Shown piece after piece: positions 7,829 through 17,845 of a stretch of DNA of 64,000 nucleotides. The notes under the pieces are model-generated. The model was not told the origin of the DNA. It was given only the letters and a program-made list of their open reading frames with translations, and searched no databases. The stretch comes from Alsobacter ponti (GTDB lineage: Bacteria > Pseudomonadota > Alphaproteobacteria > Rhizobiales > Beijerinckiaceae), in NCBI RefSeq assembly GCF_024294805.1, contig NZ_JANCLU010000007.1:124001-188000 (forward strand). Reading direction: 5' to 3'. Position numbers and translations under genes: made by a program. Position 1 is the stretch's first letter. Every line of letters starts with the position of its first letter.

Positions 7829-10462
7829 ATGATGTCCGAGCGTTACAACGCCCGCGAGGCCGAACCCAAGTGGCAGCGCGTCTGGGAGGAGCGGGAGCTC
7901 TTCCACACCCGCAACGACGATCCGCGTCCCAAGTATTACGTGCTGGAGATGTTCCCCTATCCGTCGGGGCGCATCCATATGGGCCACGTGCGCAACTACG
8001 CCATGGGCGACGTCGTGGCCCGCTACAAGCGGGCGCGGGGCTTCAACGTGCTGCACCCGATGGGCTGGGACGCGTTCGGCATGCCTGCCGAGAACGCCGC
8101 CATGGCCAACAAGGTGCATCCGGCGGCGTGGACCTACGCCAACATCGCCACCATGAAGGCGCAGCTCAAGTCGATGGGCCTGTCGCTCGACTGGAGCCGC
8201 GAGATTGCGACCTGCGATCCGAGCTATTACCGCCACCAGCAGCGCATGTTCCTCGACTTCCTCGAGGCGGGGCTGGTCGACCGCAAGACCGCCAAGGTCA
8301 ACTGGGACCCGGTCGACCAGACCGTGCTGGCCAACGAGCAGGTGATCGACGGACGCGGCTGGCGCTCGGGCGCGCTGGTGGAGCAGCGCGAGCTGACCCA
8401 GTGGTTCTTCAAGATCACCGACTACGCGCAGGAGCTGAACGACGCGCTCGAAACGCTCGACCGCTGGCCCGAGAAGGTGCGCGTGATGCAGCGCAACTGG
8501 ATCGGCCGGTCCGAGGGCCTGCTGGTGCGCTTCGCCATCGACCCCGCGACCGCGCCCTCCGGCGAGACCGAGCTGAAGATCTACACGACGCGCCCGGACA
8601 CGCTGTTCGGGGCCAAGTTCATGGCCGTCGCCGCCGACCATCCGCTGGCCCGCGCCGCCGCCGCCAAAGACCCGGCGCTCGCCGCCTTCGCCGCCGAGTG
8701 CCGGCGCACCGGCACGGCGCAGGAGCTGATCGAGACGGCCGAGAAGAAGGGCTACGACACCGGCGTCCGCGTCTCCCACCCGTTCGACCCGGACTGGAAG
8801 CTGCCCGTCTACGTCGCCAACTTCGTGCTGATGGAGTACGGAACCGGCGCGATCTTCGGCTGCCCGGCGCACGACCAGCGCGACCTCGACTTCGTCAACG
8901 CCTACGGCCTTGGCAACCAGGTGGTGGTCTGCCCGCCGGACGTCGACCCGGCGAGCTTCGTGGTGACCGACGTCGCCTATGACGGCGACGGCACGCTGGT
9001 GAACTCCCGCTTCCTCGACGGCATGACCATCGCGCAGGCCAAGGAGGAGGTCGCGCGGCGGCTGGAGGCGGCGCGGCTCGACGGCGAGCCGGTGGGCGAG
9101 CGCAAGGTCAATTTCCGCCTGCGCGACTGGGGCATCTCGCGCCAGCGTTACTGGGGCTGCCCGATCCCGATCATCCACTGCGAGGAGTGCGGCGTCGTGC
9201 CGGTGCCGAAGGCGGACCTGCCGGTGCGCCTGCCCGACGACGTGTCGTTCGACACGCCCGGCAACCCGCTCGACCGCCATCCGACGTGGAAGCACGTGCC
9301 CTGCCCGCGCTGCGCCCGCCCGGCGCGGCGCGAGACGGACACGATGGACACCTTCGTCGATTCCTCGTGGTACTTCGCGCGCTTCACCGACCCGTGGCTC
9401 GCCGAGGAGCCGACCGACCGCGCTGCCGTCGACGGCTGGCTGCCGGTCGACCAGTATATCGGCGGCATCGAGCACGCGATCCTGCACCTGCTCTACTCGC
9501 GCTTCTTCACCCGCGCGATGAAGAGGACCGGCCACGCCGGCGTCGACGAGCCGTTCGCCGGCCTGTTCACGCAGGGCATGGTGGTGCACGAGACCTATCG
9601 CGCCGCCGACGGCGCGTGGGTGTCGCCGGCCGAGATCCGCATCGAGGCCGACGGCGCGGGCGGCCGCAAGGCCAGCCTCCTCGCCACCGGCGCGCCGGTG
9701 GAGATCGGCGCCATCGAGAAGATGTCGAAGTCCAAGCGCAACACGGTCGACCCGGACGACATCATCGGTACGTTCGGGGCCGACACGGCGCGCTGGTTCA
9801 TGCTGTCCGACTCGCCGCCCGAGCGCGACGTCATCTGGACCGAGGAGGGCGTGCAGGGCGCGTCGCGCTTCGTGCAGCGCGTGTGGCGGCTCACCGGCGA
9901 GATCGCCGGCCTCGCCGCGCCGGTCGGCACGCCGATGCCCAACGCCTTCGGCGACGCCGCGCTGGCGGTCCGCAAGGCGGCGCACCGCACGCTGATCCGC
10001 TTCGAGGAGGACGTCGAGCGCCTGCGCTTCAACCGCTGCGTCGCGGCGATCTACGAGCTGGCCAACGCGCTCAGCGCCGCCATCGGCGCCATCGACACGC
10101 CGGAGCGCCCGGCCGACCTCGCCTGGGCCTTCCGCGAGGCCGGCGACGTGCTCGTCCAGGCGCTGTCGCCGATGATGCCGCATCTGGCGGAGGAGTGCTG
10201 GGCCGCGCTCGGCCACGACGACCTCGTCGGCCTCGCGCCCTGGCCGCTGGCAGACCGCAAGCTCGTGGTCGAGGACACGATCACTCTGCCGGTGCAGATC
10301 AACGGCAAGAAGCGCGCCGACGTCACCGTGCCGCGCGAGGCGAAGCCGGCCGAGGTGGAGGCCGCCGCGCTGGCGCTCGACGTGGTGCAGCGGGCGCTGG
10401 AAGGCCGGCCGGTGCGCAAGGTGGTGGTCGTGCCGCAGAGGATCGTCAATGTGGTCGCCTGA
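7829..10462 (+). CDS. leuS: Leucyl-tRNA synthetase
   Basis: The 877-residue class I synthetase charges tRNA-Leu. The HIGH-type motif is HMGH at 50-53 inside [15 protein letters not shown]. The large CP1 editing insertion follows (about 225-420), including the [12 protein letters not shown] segment that hydrolyses mischarged tRNA. The KMSKS loop is at 631-635, and the anticodon-binding and C-terminal domains complete a normal length. The two ATGs at 7829 and 7832 are adjacent. It leads an apparent operon with lptE and holA, an order that recurs in alphaproteobacteria. I see no T-box or other leader structure in the 137 bases ahead. Confidence 0.97.
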   Translation: MMSERYNAREAEPKWQRVWEERELFHTRNDDPRPKYYVLEMFPYPSGRIHMGHVRNYAMGDVVARYKRARGFNVLHPMGWDAFGMPAENAAMANKVHPAAWTYANIATMKAQLKSMGLSLDWSREIATCDPSYYRHQQRMFLDFLEAGLVDRKTAKVNWDPVDQTVLANEQVIDGRGWRSGALVEQRELTQWFFKITDYAQELNDALETLDRWPEKVRVMQRNWIGRSEGLLVRFAIDPATAPSGETELKIYTTRPDTLFGAKFMAVAADHPLARAAAAKDPALAAFAAECRRTGTAQELIETAEKKGYDTGVRVSHPFDPDWKLPVYVANFVLMEYGTGAIFGCPAHDQRDLDFVNAYGLGNQVVVCPPDVDPASFVVTDVAYDGDGTLVNSRFLDGMTIAQAKEEVARRLEAARLDGEPVGERKVNFRLRDWGISRQRYWGCPIPIIHCEECGVVPVPKADLPVRLPDDVSFDTPGNPLDRHPTWKHVPCPRCARPARRETDTMDTFVDSSWYFARFTDPWLAEEPTDRAAVDGWLPVDQYIGGIEHAILHLLYSRFFTRAMKRTGHAGVDEPFAGLFTQGMVVHETYRAADGAWVSPAEIRIEADGAGGRKASLLATGAPVEIGAIEKMSKSKRNTVDPDDIIGTFGADTARWFMLSDSPPERDVIWTEEGVQGASRFVQRVWRLTGEIAGLAAPVGTPMPNAFGDAALAVRKAAHRTLIRFEEDVERLRFNRCVAAIYELANALSAAIGAIDTPERPADLAWAFREAGDVLVQALSPMMPHLAEECWAALGHDDLVGLAPWPLADRKLVVEDTITLPVQINGKKRADVTVPREAKPAEVEAAALALDVVQRALEGRPVRKVVVVPQRIVNVVA

Positions 10463-10973
10463 ACTCTTCCGCGCCGCGCGCGGCGTCGCCCTCGCGCTCG
10501 TGCTGCCGCTGGCGCTGTCGGGCTGCCTGCGCCCGCTCTACGCGGAAGCGCCCTCGGGCGGGACGGTGCAGGAGAAGCTCTCCGGCATCATCGTCGACGA
10601 GGTGAAGGACCGCATCGGCCACTACCTCGTCGAGGAGCTGCGCTTCAACCTGGACGGCTCGGGCGCGCCGGCGAAGCCGCGTTACCGGCTCGCTATGGAG
10701 GTCAAGGAGACCGTCAGCACGGCGATCATCTCCAGCCAGACCGGCCGCGCCGAGAGCGCCACCGTGACGGCCAACGTCGCCTTCACGCTCAAGGCCATCG
10801 GCACGGACGAGACCGTGCTGACCGGCCGCGCCTACGCCTCGGCCAGCTACGACCGCAGCTCCCAGCGCTTCGCCGACGTGCGCGCCGCGCGCGACGCGGA
10901 GATCCGCATCGCCCAGCAGGCGGCCGACCAGATCCGGACGCGCATCGCCGCGCACTTCGCCACCAAGGGCTGA
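10449..10973 (+). CDS. lptE: LPS-assembly lipoprotein LptE
   Basis: The 174-residue lipoprotein would plug the LptD barrel in the outer membrane and help place lipopolysaccharide. The N-terminus is a lipoprotein signal peptide with lipobox LSGC and the lipidated Cys26, followed by LRPLY, the usual start of mature LptE. Sequence conservation in this family is low, so the call rests on the lipobox, the size and the position between leuS and holA. Its ATG overlaps the last codons of leuS by 14 bases, which implies coupled translation. Confidence 0.85.
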   Translation: MWSPELFRAARGVALALVLPLALSGCLRPLYAEAPSGGTVQEKLSGIIVDEVKDRIGHYLVEELRFNLDGSGAPAKPRYRLAMEVKETVSTAIISSQTGRAESATVTANVAFTLKAIGTDETVLTGRAYASASYDRSSQRFADVRAARDAEIRIAQQAADQIRTRIAAHFATKG

Positions 10974-10978
10974 GCCCG

Positions 10979-11998
10979 ATGGCCTCGCGGAAGGCCCACG
11001 AAGTCGACGCCTGGCTGAGGCGGCCGGACCCCGCGAGCGTCGTCGTGCTCGTCTACGGCCCCAATACGGGGCTGGTGAACGAGCGGGCGCGGGCGCTGGC
11101 GCGCGGCGCGGTCGACGACCCGGAGGACGCGTTCCAGCTCGTGCGCATGGACGGCGACGCCGTGGCGTCCGATCCGCTGCGCCTCGCCGACGAGGCCAAC
11201 ACGGTGGGCCTTTTCGGCGGCAGGCGCGCGCTGTGGGTGCGCGCCGGCGGCCGCAACCTCCTGCCGGCGGTGCAGCCGCTCCTCGCCGAGCCGCCGCGCG
11301 ATACGCTGGTGGTGATCGAGGCCGGCGACCTCGCCAACAAGAACCCCCTGCGCGCCGCCGTCGAGGCGTCGCGCGCCGGCATGGCGCTGCCCTGCTATGC
11401 CGACGAGGCGCGCGACCTGCCGGCGCTGATCGACGGCGCGTTCCGGGAGTTCGGGCTGACGGCGACCCGCGAGGCGCGCGACGAGCTGGTCGGCCTGCTG
11501 GGGGCCGACAGGCTGCTGTCGCGGCGCGAGCTGGAAAAGCTCGCCACCTACGCCCACGGCCAGGACAAGGTGACGCCGGCCGACATCGAGGCCGTGATGG
11601 CGGACGCCTCGGCGTTGGCGCTCGACACCGTGGTCGACGCCGTCTTCCTCGGCGACCTCGAGACGATGGACCGCGGACTGGCGCGGCTTTTCCGCGAGGG
11701 CGAGGACGCCTCCATGACGCTGCTGGCGGCGCTGCGGCACGCGATCTCCCTCCACAAAGCCCGCGTCGCCGTCGAGGGCGGGGCGTCGATGGAGTCCGTG
11801 CTGGGGGCGGCGCGGCTGTTCTTCAAGCGCAAGGCGGCGTTCCAGCGGCAGGTGACGCGCTGGCCCTCCGGCGCCCTGGAGAGCGCCATCGCCAGCCTCC
11901 GCGAGGGCATGGCGGCGGCGCGCCGCAACGGCGGCCTTGGCGAAGCCATCGCCTCGCGCGTCTTCCTCACCATCGCGATGCGGGTGGCGCGCGGTTGA
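10979..11998 (+). CDS. holA: DNA polymerase III delta subunit
   Basis: This 339-residue protein is the clamp-loader delta subunit, which opens the sliding clamp. It begins VVVLVYGPNTGLVNERA, the family's degenerate P-loop region, then AAA+-like domains and a C-terminal helical collar (FKRKAAFQRQVTRW). Length matches the family. It starts five bases after the lptE stop and completes the leuS-lptE-holA unit. It is followed by a 70-base gap before the ubiquinone hydroxylase gene on the same strand. Confidence 0.92.
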   Translation: MASRKAHEVDAWLRRPDPASVVVLVYGPNTGLVNERARALARGAVDDPEDAFQLVRMDGDAVASDPLRLADEANTVGLFGGRRALWVRAGGRNLLPAVQPLLAEPPRDTLVVIEAGDLANKNPLRAAVEASRAGMALPCYADEARDLPALIDGAFREFGLTATREARDELVGLLGADRLLSRRELEKLATYAHGQDKVTPADIEAVMADASALALDTVVDAVFLGDLETMDRGLARLFREGEDASMTLLAALRHAISLHKARVAVEGGASMESVLGAARLFFKRKAAFQRQVTRWPSGALESAIASLREGMAAARRNGGLGEAIASRVFLTIAMRVARG

Positions 11999-12068
11999 CG
12001 CCCCTTTCGGCGCATTGCGGGCCGCGCGCGGCGGGACTACGGATGGGCGGGATTTCGGGAGTTTCGTC

Positions 12069-13298
12069 ATGACTGATCGGGCCGACCGCGCCGACGTTCT
12101 GATCGCGGGGGGCGGCGTCGCCGGCCTCGCCCTCGCCGTCGCGCTCAAGACCGCCTTGTCGGGCCGGCTGCGCGTCGTGCTGTGCGACCCCGCCCTCGCC
12201 CGGCCCGCGCGGCGCGACGACCGCGCCTTCGCCATCGCCGCCGGCCCGCGCCGCATGATGCAGACGCTCGGCGTGTGGGACGCCATCGAACCCGGCGCGC
12301 AGCCCATCGTCGAGATGGCGATCAGCGACAGCCGGGTGAACGACCCGGTCCGCCCGGTCTTCCTCACCTTCGGCGGCGAGGTCGAGCCCGGCGAGCCCTT
12401 CGCGCACATGATCGAGCACGCGACGCTGCTGGAGGCGCTGACGGCTGCGGCGCGCAAGGCCGGCGTCGACCTGCGGGCGGAGGGCGTGACGGGGACGGAG
12501 ATGGAAGACTTCGCGCGCGTCGCGCGGCTCGGCTCGGGCGCGCGGGTCGCGGCGACGCTGGTCGTCGCCTGCGACGGGGCGCGCTCGCCGCTGCGCGAGG
12601 AGGCCGGCATCGGGCTGGTGCGCTGGGCCTACAAGCAGTCCGGCATCGTGGCCACCATCGGCCACGAGCGCGACCATGGCGGACGGGCGGACGAACAGTT
12701 CCTGCCCTCCGGCCCCTTCGCCATCCTGCCGCTCAAGGGACGCCGCTCCTCCATCGTCTGGACCGAGCGCACGGACAACGTCCCGGCGCTGCTGGCGCTG
12801 GACGACGACGACCTTCTGGCGGAGATCGAGCGCCGCTTCGGGCTGCGGCTCGGCAAGCTGACGCTGGAGACGCGCCCCGTGGCCTATCCGCTCTCCTTCG
12901 CCATCGCGCGGGCCTTCGTCGGTCCCCGGCTGGCGCTGGTGGGGGACGCCGCCCACATCGTGCATCCCATCGCCGGGCAGGGGCTCAATCTCGGCTTCCG
13001 CGACGTCGCGGCTTTGGCGGAGGAGATCGTCGAGGCGGCGAGCCTCGGCCTCGACGTGGGCGCGGCCGACGTGCTGGAAGCCTACCAGCGCGCGCGCCGC
13101 TTCGACACGGTGCTGAACGGCGCGCTGATGGACGGGCTCAACCGGCTGTTTTCGAACGACGCGACGCCGCTGCGCATGCTGCGCGACCTCGGCCTCGGCG
13201 TCGTCGACCGCCTGCCGGGGCTCAAGCGCTTCTTCATCCGCGAGGCGGCGGGCCTGGCCGGGGCCGCTCCGCGCCTGCTGCGCGGCGAATCGCTGTAG
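12069..13298 (+). CDS. FAD-dependent hydroxylase of ubiquinone biosynthesis (UbiH/UbiF/COQ6 family)
   Basis: The 409-residue flavoprotein monooxygenase probably hydroxylates the aromatic ring of a ubiquinone precursor at the membrane. The dinucleotide-binding GxGxxG is VLIAGGGVAGLALAVAL near the start, the DG motif is VACDGARSPLREEAG, and the FAD motif GDAAHIVHPIAGQGLNLG falls near residues 292-309. Which ring position it acts on (UbiH, UbiF, UbiI or UbiL) cannot be told. The ATG at 12069 is preferred to an upstream in-frame start because the fold begins right after it. Confidence 0.87.
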   Translation: MTDRADRADVLIAGGGVAGLALAVALKTALSGRLRVVLCDPALARPARRDDRAFAIAAGPRRMMQTLGVWDAIEPGAQPIVEMAISDSRVNDPVRPVFLTFGGEVEPGEPFAHMIEHATLLEALTAAARKAGVDLRAEGVTGTEMEDFARVARLGSGARVAATLVVACDGARSPLREEAGIGLVRWAYKQSGIVATIGHERDHGGRADEQFLPSGPFAILPLKGRRSSIVWTERTDNVPALLALDDDDLLAEIERRFGLRLGKLTLETRPVAYPLSFAIARAFVGPRLALVGDAAHIVHPIAGQGLNLGFRDVAALAEEIVEAASLGLDVGAADVLEAYQRARRFDTVLNGALMDGLNRLFSNDATPLRMLRDLGLGVVDRLPGLKRFFIREAAGLAGAAPRLLRGESL

Positions 13299-13307
13299 CG
13301 CGGCGGC

Positions 13308-13529
13308 TCAGTCGTCGAGCCGCCGGGCTTCCTCCGGCAGCATGATCGGGATGCCGTCGCGGATCGGGTAAGCGAGCTTCGCCTTGCGGCTGATCAGCTC
13401 CTGGCGCGCCGCATCGTATTCCAGCGTGGCGCGGGTCAGCGGGCAGACCAGGATTTCGAGCAGCTTGGGGTCGATCCGCGTGCCGCCCGAAGCGGGGGCG
13501 GAATCGGGCCGGTCGGTGGGGTCGGACAT
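13308..13529 (-). CDS. Trm112-like small protein (UPF0434)
   Basis: This 73-residue protein has the UPF0434 pattern: [17 protein letters not shown], then a short strand pair and [18 protein letters not shown]. In eukaryotes and archaea Trm112 activates methyltransferases; the bacterial relatives have no firm role. The first 18 residues are Pro/Ser/Ala-rich and probably disordered. It lies nine bases downstream of the LON-domain gene and is likely cotranscribed with it. It converges on the ubiquinone hydroxylase gene. Confidence 0.85.
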   Translation of the reverse strand: MSDPTDRPDSAPASGGTRIDPKLLEILVCPLTRATLEYDAARQELISRKAKLAYPIRDGIPIMLPEEARRLDD

Positions 13530-13538
13530 GGCGTCGCC

Positions 13539-14213
13539 TTATTGCAGCGGGGAGTCGGAGCCGCCGCGGGCGAGCTCCATTTCGGTGATCGCGATCAGGA
13601 TCTCGGCGCGCGTCTTGAGGTCGGGCGCCTCCAGCAGCGCCTGCTTCTCGCGCGGCTCGAACGGACTCATCATCGCCAGCGCGTTGACCAGCGCCTCGTT
13701 CGAGGCGTCGCGGATGCCCTTCCAGTCGACCTTCAGCTCGTTGGCCTCGACGAACAGCTTGAGCGTGCGGATGACGCCGTCGCGGTCGACCTCCTGCTCG
13801 CCGGCGCGCGGCTCGAAATCGCGCGCGTAGGGGGAGAAATCGACCCTGGCCTGGCGGAACGGCGTCGCCGTTTCGAGTTCGTGGACCACCCGGAAGCGCG
13901 CGATGCCGGTCAGCGTCACGAGGTAGCGGCCGTCGCCGGTCTCGGCGAACTGGGTGATGCGGCCGGCGCAGCCGATGGCCTGCAAAGGCGGCGCGACGAC
14001 CAGCCCCTCCTGCGGGTCGTGGCCGAGTTCCGGCTGGATCATGCCGAAGACGCGCGCGCCACGCAGCGCCTCGTCGATCATCGCCACGTAGCGCGGTTCG
14101 AAGATGTTGAGGGGCATTTCGCCGCGCGGCAGCAGCAGCGCGCCCGGCAGCGGAAACAGCGGCAGCACGGCCGGGCAGTCGGAGGGTCCCCGGTAGGGCG
14201 TGTTCATGCTCAT
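13539..14213 (-). CDS. LON peptidase substrate-binding-domain protein
   Basis: The 224-residue protein consists of the LON N-terminal (substrate-binding, PUA-like) domain alone; the AAA+ and protease domains of Lon are absent. LPLFPLPGALLLPRGEMPLNIFEPRY is the family opening, followed by GCAGRITQFAETGDGRY. Such stand-alone proteins are common in alphaproteobacteria next to cnoX and UPF0434 genes, as here; their substrate is unknown. A 34-base gap separates it from cnoX, so the three genes probably form one transcript. Confidence 0.87.
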   Translation of the reverse strand: MSMNTPYRGPSDCPAVLPLFPLPGALLLPRGEMPLNIFEPRYVAMIDEALRGARVFGMIQPELGHDPQEGLVVAPPLQAIGCAGRITQFAETGDGRYLVTLTGIARFRVVHELETATPFRQARVDFSPYARDFEPRAGEQEVDRDGVIRTLKLFVEANELKVDWKGIRDASNEALVNALAMMSPFEPREKQALLEAPDLKTRAEILIAITEMELARGGSDSPLQ

Positions 14214-14247
14214 GACGGCCCTCCCCGACCGATGCGCGCCGACGGAC

Positions 14248-15153
14248 TCAGCGGAACAGCACGGCGGAGAGCTTGCGCCGCCCCGCCACCGTCATCTCGT
14301 CCATCGGCCCCCAGGCCTCGAAGAACTGCAGCAGCTGCCGGCGCGCGCCGTCGTCGTTCCAGGCGCGGTCGCGCTTGATGATCTCGACCAGATGGTCGGT
14401 CGCGGCCTCCCGGTCGCCGCCGGCGGCGAGCGCCAAAGCGAGGTCGAAGCGCGCCTGATGGTCGGCCGGGTTGGCCGCGAGCTTCGCCTCCAGCTCGGCG
14501 TGGTCGCCGAGCGCGGCGGCCTGTTCGGCGAGATCGATGGCGGCGCGCACGGCTGCGATGGCGGGGTCGCCGGCCTTGTCGGCCGGGGCCATGGCCAGGA
14601 ACCGCTTGGCGGCCTCCAGGTCGCCGAGGTCGAGGTGCAGCTTGGCCAGCGCGGCGATGGCGCGCAGATTGCCGGGCTCGTGCTCCAGCGCCTCGGCGTA
14701 GAGCGCCGCCGCGCCGGTGACGTCGCCCGTCGCGGCGATCGCCTCGGCCTCCTCGAGGATCTCCTCGACGGGGCCGGGGCCGGCCGGGCCCGCCACCTTG
14801 TCGATGAAGGCCTTGACCTGCGCCTCCGGGAGCGCCCCCATGAAACCGTCGACCGGCTGGCCGCCCTTGAAGGCGATGACCGCCGGGATCGACTGGATGC
14901 CGAGCTGGCCCGCGATCTGCGGGTGCTCGTCGATGTTCATCTTCACCAGCTTCACCGCGCCGCGCGCGGCGGTGACGACCTTTTCCAGCACGGGCGTGAG
15001 CTGCTTGCACGGGCCGCACCAGGGGGCCCAGAAGTCCACCAGCACCGGCCGGCGCATCGACTCGGCCATCACGTCCTGGCGGAAGCCCTGCGTCGTCGTC
15101 TCGGAAATCAGGCTGTCTCCGGCGCCGCCCGCCGCGAAGGAATCAAGGGACAT
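14248..15153 (-). CDS. cnoX: Thioredoxin-domain holdase/co-chaperone CnoX (YbbN)
   Basis: The 301-residue protein has an N-terminal thioredoxin domain (about 20-130) with active site WCGPC (Cys46, Cys49) and a C-terminal TPR-like helical region (about 140-290). CnoX holds unfolding proteins under oxidative stress and passes them to GroEL or DnaK. The E. coli version has lost the redox pair, while the alphaproteobacterial version keeps it, as seen here. It is the first gene of the cnoX-LON domain-UPF0434 group. Confidence 0.9.
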   Translation of the reverse strand: MSLDSFAAGGAGDSLISETTTQGFRQDVMAESMRRPVLVDFWAPWCGPCKQLTPVLEKVVTAARGAVKLVKMNIDEHPQIAGQLGIQSIPAVIAFKGGQPVDGFMGALPEAQVKAFIDKVAGPAGPGPVEEILEEAEAIAATGDVTGAAALYAEALEHEPGNLRAIAALAKLHLDLGDLEAAKRFLAMAPADKAGDPAIAAVRAAIDLAEQAAALGDHAELEAKLAANPADHQARFDLALALAAGGDREAATDHLVEIIKRDRAWNDDGARRQLLQFFEAWGPMDEMTVAGRRKLSAVLFR

Positions 15154-15249
15154 TCTCGTGTTCTCCCAGGCCTGGCCGGCTGGTTGGTCAAAATCGTGAG
15201 GTCGCCGGCGTCGCCGGCCCGTTCGCCCGCAAAGATGGGGCGGGCGGGC

Positions 15250-15804
15250 TCATTCTGCAATCGCGCTCTCGGCCTCGGCCGCCGGCGCGGGGAACGCGAC
15301 CACGACGGGCTCGTGGCCGGTCGAGCGCAGGAAGGCGAGCAGGCCCTCGCGGCTGACGCCCGTGGTCATCGTGTTGACGAGCGGGTGGACGTTGATGCGA
15401 TCGTGATCCATCAGCCGCGCGTCGAGGACCACCGTGACCCGGCCCGCCGTGTCGTTGATGGCGGCGAACGGCGTCACCGATCCCGGCTCGACGCCCAGCG
15501 CCTCGCGCAGCAGCTCGGCCGAGCCGAACGAGACGCGGCCGGAGCCGCCGATCAGCTCGTGCACCCGTTTCAGGTCGATGCGCGTGTCCTCGACGGCGGA
15601 GATGAGGAACAGCCGGCTCTTCTTGTCCTTGACGAACAGGTTCTTGACGTGCGCGCCCGGGAGCACGCCGCGCAGGCGCTTGGATTCCTCGACCGTGAAG
15701 ACGGCGGGGTGATGCTGCGTCTCGTGCGCGAGGCCGAGGCTGTCGAGGCGCGCGAACAGGTCGTCCGGGGTCGCGGGGGCCGTGGGCTGGGGTGTGGCGT
15801 GCAT
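15250..15804 (-). CDS. Prolyl-tRNA trans-editing deacylase (ProXp-ala, YbaK superfamily)
   Basis: This 184-residue stand-alone editing domain is of the type that clears Ala-tRNA(Pro). Marks include HPAVFTVEES near residue 37, HVKNLFVKDKKSRLFLISA, RVSFGSAELLREALGVEPGSVTPFA and NVHPLVNTMTTG. The last 20 residues are an Ala-rich tail beyond the usual end. A second, distinct member of the same superfamily lies about 430 bases away on the other side of tRNA-Gly. Confidence 0.88.
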   Translation of the reverse strand: MHATPQPTAPATPDDLFARLDSLGLAHETQHHPAVFTVEESKRLRGVLPGAHVKNLFVKDKKSRLFLISAVEDTRIDLKRVHELIGGSGRVSFGSAELLREALGVEPGSVTPFAAINDTAGRVTVVLDARLMDHDRINVHPLVNTMTTGVSREGLLAFLRSTGHEPVVVAFPAPAAEAESAIAE

Positions 15805-15923
15805 GGCGGGTCCAGGGGCGTGGCCGCGAAGGCGGCCCGGACCTTCTACGCCACGGGCCTGCCGGCGGGCAATCGCGGCGCGCCTGGGCCCGCCGAAAGC
15901 GCGGAAAAAAGCGCCGGGGCCTG

Positions 15924-15952
15924 TTGCGTCCCGCGCCGAGATGGGGCATATA
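15924..15952 (+). promoter_or_regulatory. Candidate promoter of tRNA-Gly
   Basis: TTGCGT (15924-15929) and CATATA (15947-15952) are separated by exactly 17 bases and lie about 40 bases before the tRNA. The spacing and the good -35 match fit a housekeeping sigma promoter. The -10 match is moderate. Confidence 0.5.
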
Positions 15953-15990
15953 CCGCCCCGCCGGACGCGACAGCGTCCTGCCCCACGGAT

Positions 15991-16065
15991 GCGGGTGTAG
16001 CTCAGGGGTAGAGCACAACCTTGCCAAGGTTGGGGTCGAGGGTTCGAATCCCTTCGCCCGCTCCA
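15991..16065 (+). tRNA. tRNA-Gly (anticodon GCC)
   Basis: The acceptor arms GCGGGTG and CGCCCGC pair with one G-T wobble. The D-loop, the anticodon stem around CCTTGCCAAGG with anticodon GCC, and the T-loop GGTTCGAATCC are all standard. The discriminator is T, as expected for glycine, and CCA is encoded. An intrinsic terminator follows 26 bases later. Confidence 0.97.
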
Positions 16066-16090
16066 ATTTCCTCCTCGCGGGGGATGGTGA

Positions 16091-16119
16091 AAAAGGCCGG
16101 GCCTCTCGCCCGGCCTTTT
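16091..16119 (+). terminator. Intrinsic terminator of tRNA-Gly
   Basis: A perfect 12-bp stem, AAAAGGCCGGGC (16091-16102) with GCCCGGCCTTTT (16108-16119), encloses a five-base loop and ends in a T run. The A/T symmetry means it could also work on the other strand. Confidence 0.9.
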
Positions 16120-16230
16120 CGCGTTTCAGGAGCTGGCGATAGGGCCCGCGCGCGCCGCGCCCGCATTGACCGGCCCGATGGCGGGCGGCACATTGCGCGC
16201 GCTCTCAACCGGATCGGGACGTCGCGTCGC

Positions 16231-16701
16231 ATGGGAATCGAATCGGTCCGCGCCTTCCTCGCCGAAAAGGCGCCCGACATCAGTATCGTCGAGCTGGAGC
16301 GCAGCACCGCCACGGTGGACGAGGCGGCGCGGGGGCACGGTGTCGCGCCGGGCCGCATCGCCAAGACGCTGTCGCTGCGGGTCGGCTCGCGCGTCGTGCT
16401 GCTGGTGACGCGCGGCGACACGCGGCTCGACAACCGCAAGATCAAGGCGGCGTTCGGCGGCAAGGCCAGCATGCTGGGGGCGGAGGAGGTGGCCGCCGTC
16501 ACAGGCCATCCGCCGGGCGGCGTCTGCCCGTTCGGCCTGGCGAGCGCGCTCGACATCTATTGCGACGTGTCGCTCAAGGCGTTCGACGAGGTGCTGCCGG
16601 CGGCGGGCTCGGTCAACTCGGCGCTGCGCATCGCGCCCGAGCGGATGGCGGCGCTGGTCGGCGCGCAGTGGGTCGACGTCTGCCAGGCGCCGGAAGCCTA
16701 G
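16231..16701 (+). CDS. YbaK/ProX-family aminoacyl-tRNA deacylase
   Basis: The 156-residue protein is a YbaK/EbsC-type trans-editing domain. [41 protein letters not shown], and the [12 protein letters not shown] loop are typical of this group, which hydrolyses Cys- or other mischarged tRNA, often on tRNA-Pro. It is shorter than, and clearly distinct from, the ProXp-ala-like protein at 15250-15804. It starts at the first ATG after the tRNA terminator. Its stop overlaps that of the convergent next gene by four bases. Confidence 0.88.
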   Translation: MGIESVRAFLAEKAPDISIVELERSTATVDEAARGHGVAPGRIAKTLSLRVGSRVVLLVTRGDTRLDNRKIKAAFGGKASMLGAEEVAAVTGHPPGGVCPFGLASALDIYCDVSLKAFDEVLPAAGSVNSALRIAPERMAALVGAQWVDVCQAPEA

Positions 16702-17783
16702 GCCGGCGGCGCGAACTCGCCGGTCTCGAAAAAGCGCTCCATGGCATCCTCGTGCGCGGTCAGGTCGAGCCCCTGCCGGCGCAGCCAAGCCTCGTCGAGG
16801 TGCGTGCTGCGGTAGCGCTCGCCCGAATCGCAAAGCAGGGTGACGACGGAGCCGGTCTCGCCGCGCGCCGCCATGCCGGCCACGATGCGGGCTACCGCCC
16901 ACATGTTGGTGCCGGTCGAGCCGCCGCAGGAGCGGCCGGTGCGCCGCGACAGGACCCGCGCCGCCGCCAGGCTCGCGGCGTCCGGCACGGCGAAGGCGCG
17001 GTCGATCAGCTCGGGCACGAAGGAGGGCTCGCAGCGCGGCCGGCCGATGCCCTCGATGAGCGACGACGGCGCGTCGCTGGCGCGCACGCTTCGGTCGGCG
17101 AGGTGGCGGTGGAACACCGAGGCCTCGGGGTCGGCGAGCGCCAGGCGCGTCGGCAGGCGGCGATAGCGCAGGAAGCGGCCGATGGTCGCCGAGGTGCCGC
17201 CGGTTCCCGCCCCCACCACGATCCAGGCTGGGATGGGGTGCGGCTCGGCCGCCATCTGCCCGAAGATCGATTCGGCGATGTTGTTGTTGCCGCGCCAGTC
17301 CGTGGCGCGCTCGGCGTAGGTGAACTGGTCCATGTAGTGGCCGCCCAGCTCCGCCGCGAGGCGGGCGCTGGCCTCGTACATCTCGGTCGCGCTGTCGACG
17401 AAGTGGCATTCGCCGCCCTGGAAGGCGATGGCGGCGACCTTCTCGGCCGAGGTCGAGCGCGGCATCACGGCGATGAAGCGCAGCCCGAGCATCCGCGCGA
17501 AATAGGCCTCGGACACGGCGGTCGAGCCGCTCGACGCCTCGATAATGGGCGTGTCAGGCCCGATCCAGCCATTGCACAGCCCGTAGAGGAAGAGCGAGCG
17601 CGCCAGCCGGTGCTTCAGGCTGCCGGTCGGGTGGGTCGACTCGTCCTTGAGGTAGAGCGACACGCCGGGCGCGCCCGGCAGGACCACCTTCAGGAGGTGG
17701 GTGTCGGAGGAGCGGGTGAAGTCCGCCTCGATGGCGCGGATCGCGCCGTCCACCCAGTGTCGCGCCACCTCGTCCATCGCCAT
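16698..17783 (-). CDS. PLP-dependent cysteine-synthase-family enzyme
   Basis: The 361-residue fold-type II PLP enzyme resembles cysteine synthase. Lys57 in [10 protein letters not shown] is the cofactor lysine, [11 protein letters not shown] is the substrate loop, and [15 protein letters not shown] is the glycine-rich phosphate loop. It is longer and more divergent than CysK/CysM and resembles the branch that includes mycobacterial Cds1, a cysteine desulfhydrase. Either cysteine synthesis or breakdown is possible. GGAGG before the ATG at 17783 supports the start. Confidence 0.82.
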   Translation of the reverse strand: MAMDEVARHWVDGAIRAIEADFTRSSDTHLLKVVLPGAPGVSLYLKDESTHPTGSLKHRLARSLFLYGLCNGWIGPDTPIIEASSGSTAVSEAYFARMLGLRFIAVMPRSTSAEKVAAIAFQGGECHFVDSATEMYEASARLAAELGGHYMDQFTYAERATDWRGNNNIAESIFGQMAAEPHPIPAWIVVGAGTGGTSATIGRFLRYRRLPTRLALADPEASVFHRHLADRSVRASDAPSSLIEGIGRPRCEPSFVPELIDRAFAVPDAASLAAARVLSRRTGRSCGGSTGTNMWAVARIVAGMAARGETGSVVTLLCDSGERYRSTHLDEAWLRRQGLDLTAHEDAMERFFETGEFAPPA

Positions 17784-17845
17784 GCGTCCCTCCTCCGGCC
17801 CCGGTCTCCGGGTCCTTATAGACAGGGGCGGCGCGAAGCGCGACC

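Noticed and set aside
7688-10216. 842-codon open frame antisense to leuS
   Set aside because: It mirrors leuS codon for codon in a high-G+C context, has no recognisable domain and is Arg/Ala/His-rich as expected of a shadow frame.
11937-12068. Upstream extension of the ubiquinone hydroxylase
   Set aside because: It overlaps holA and adds residues with no family match; the fold starts right after ATG 12069.
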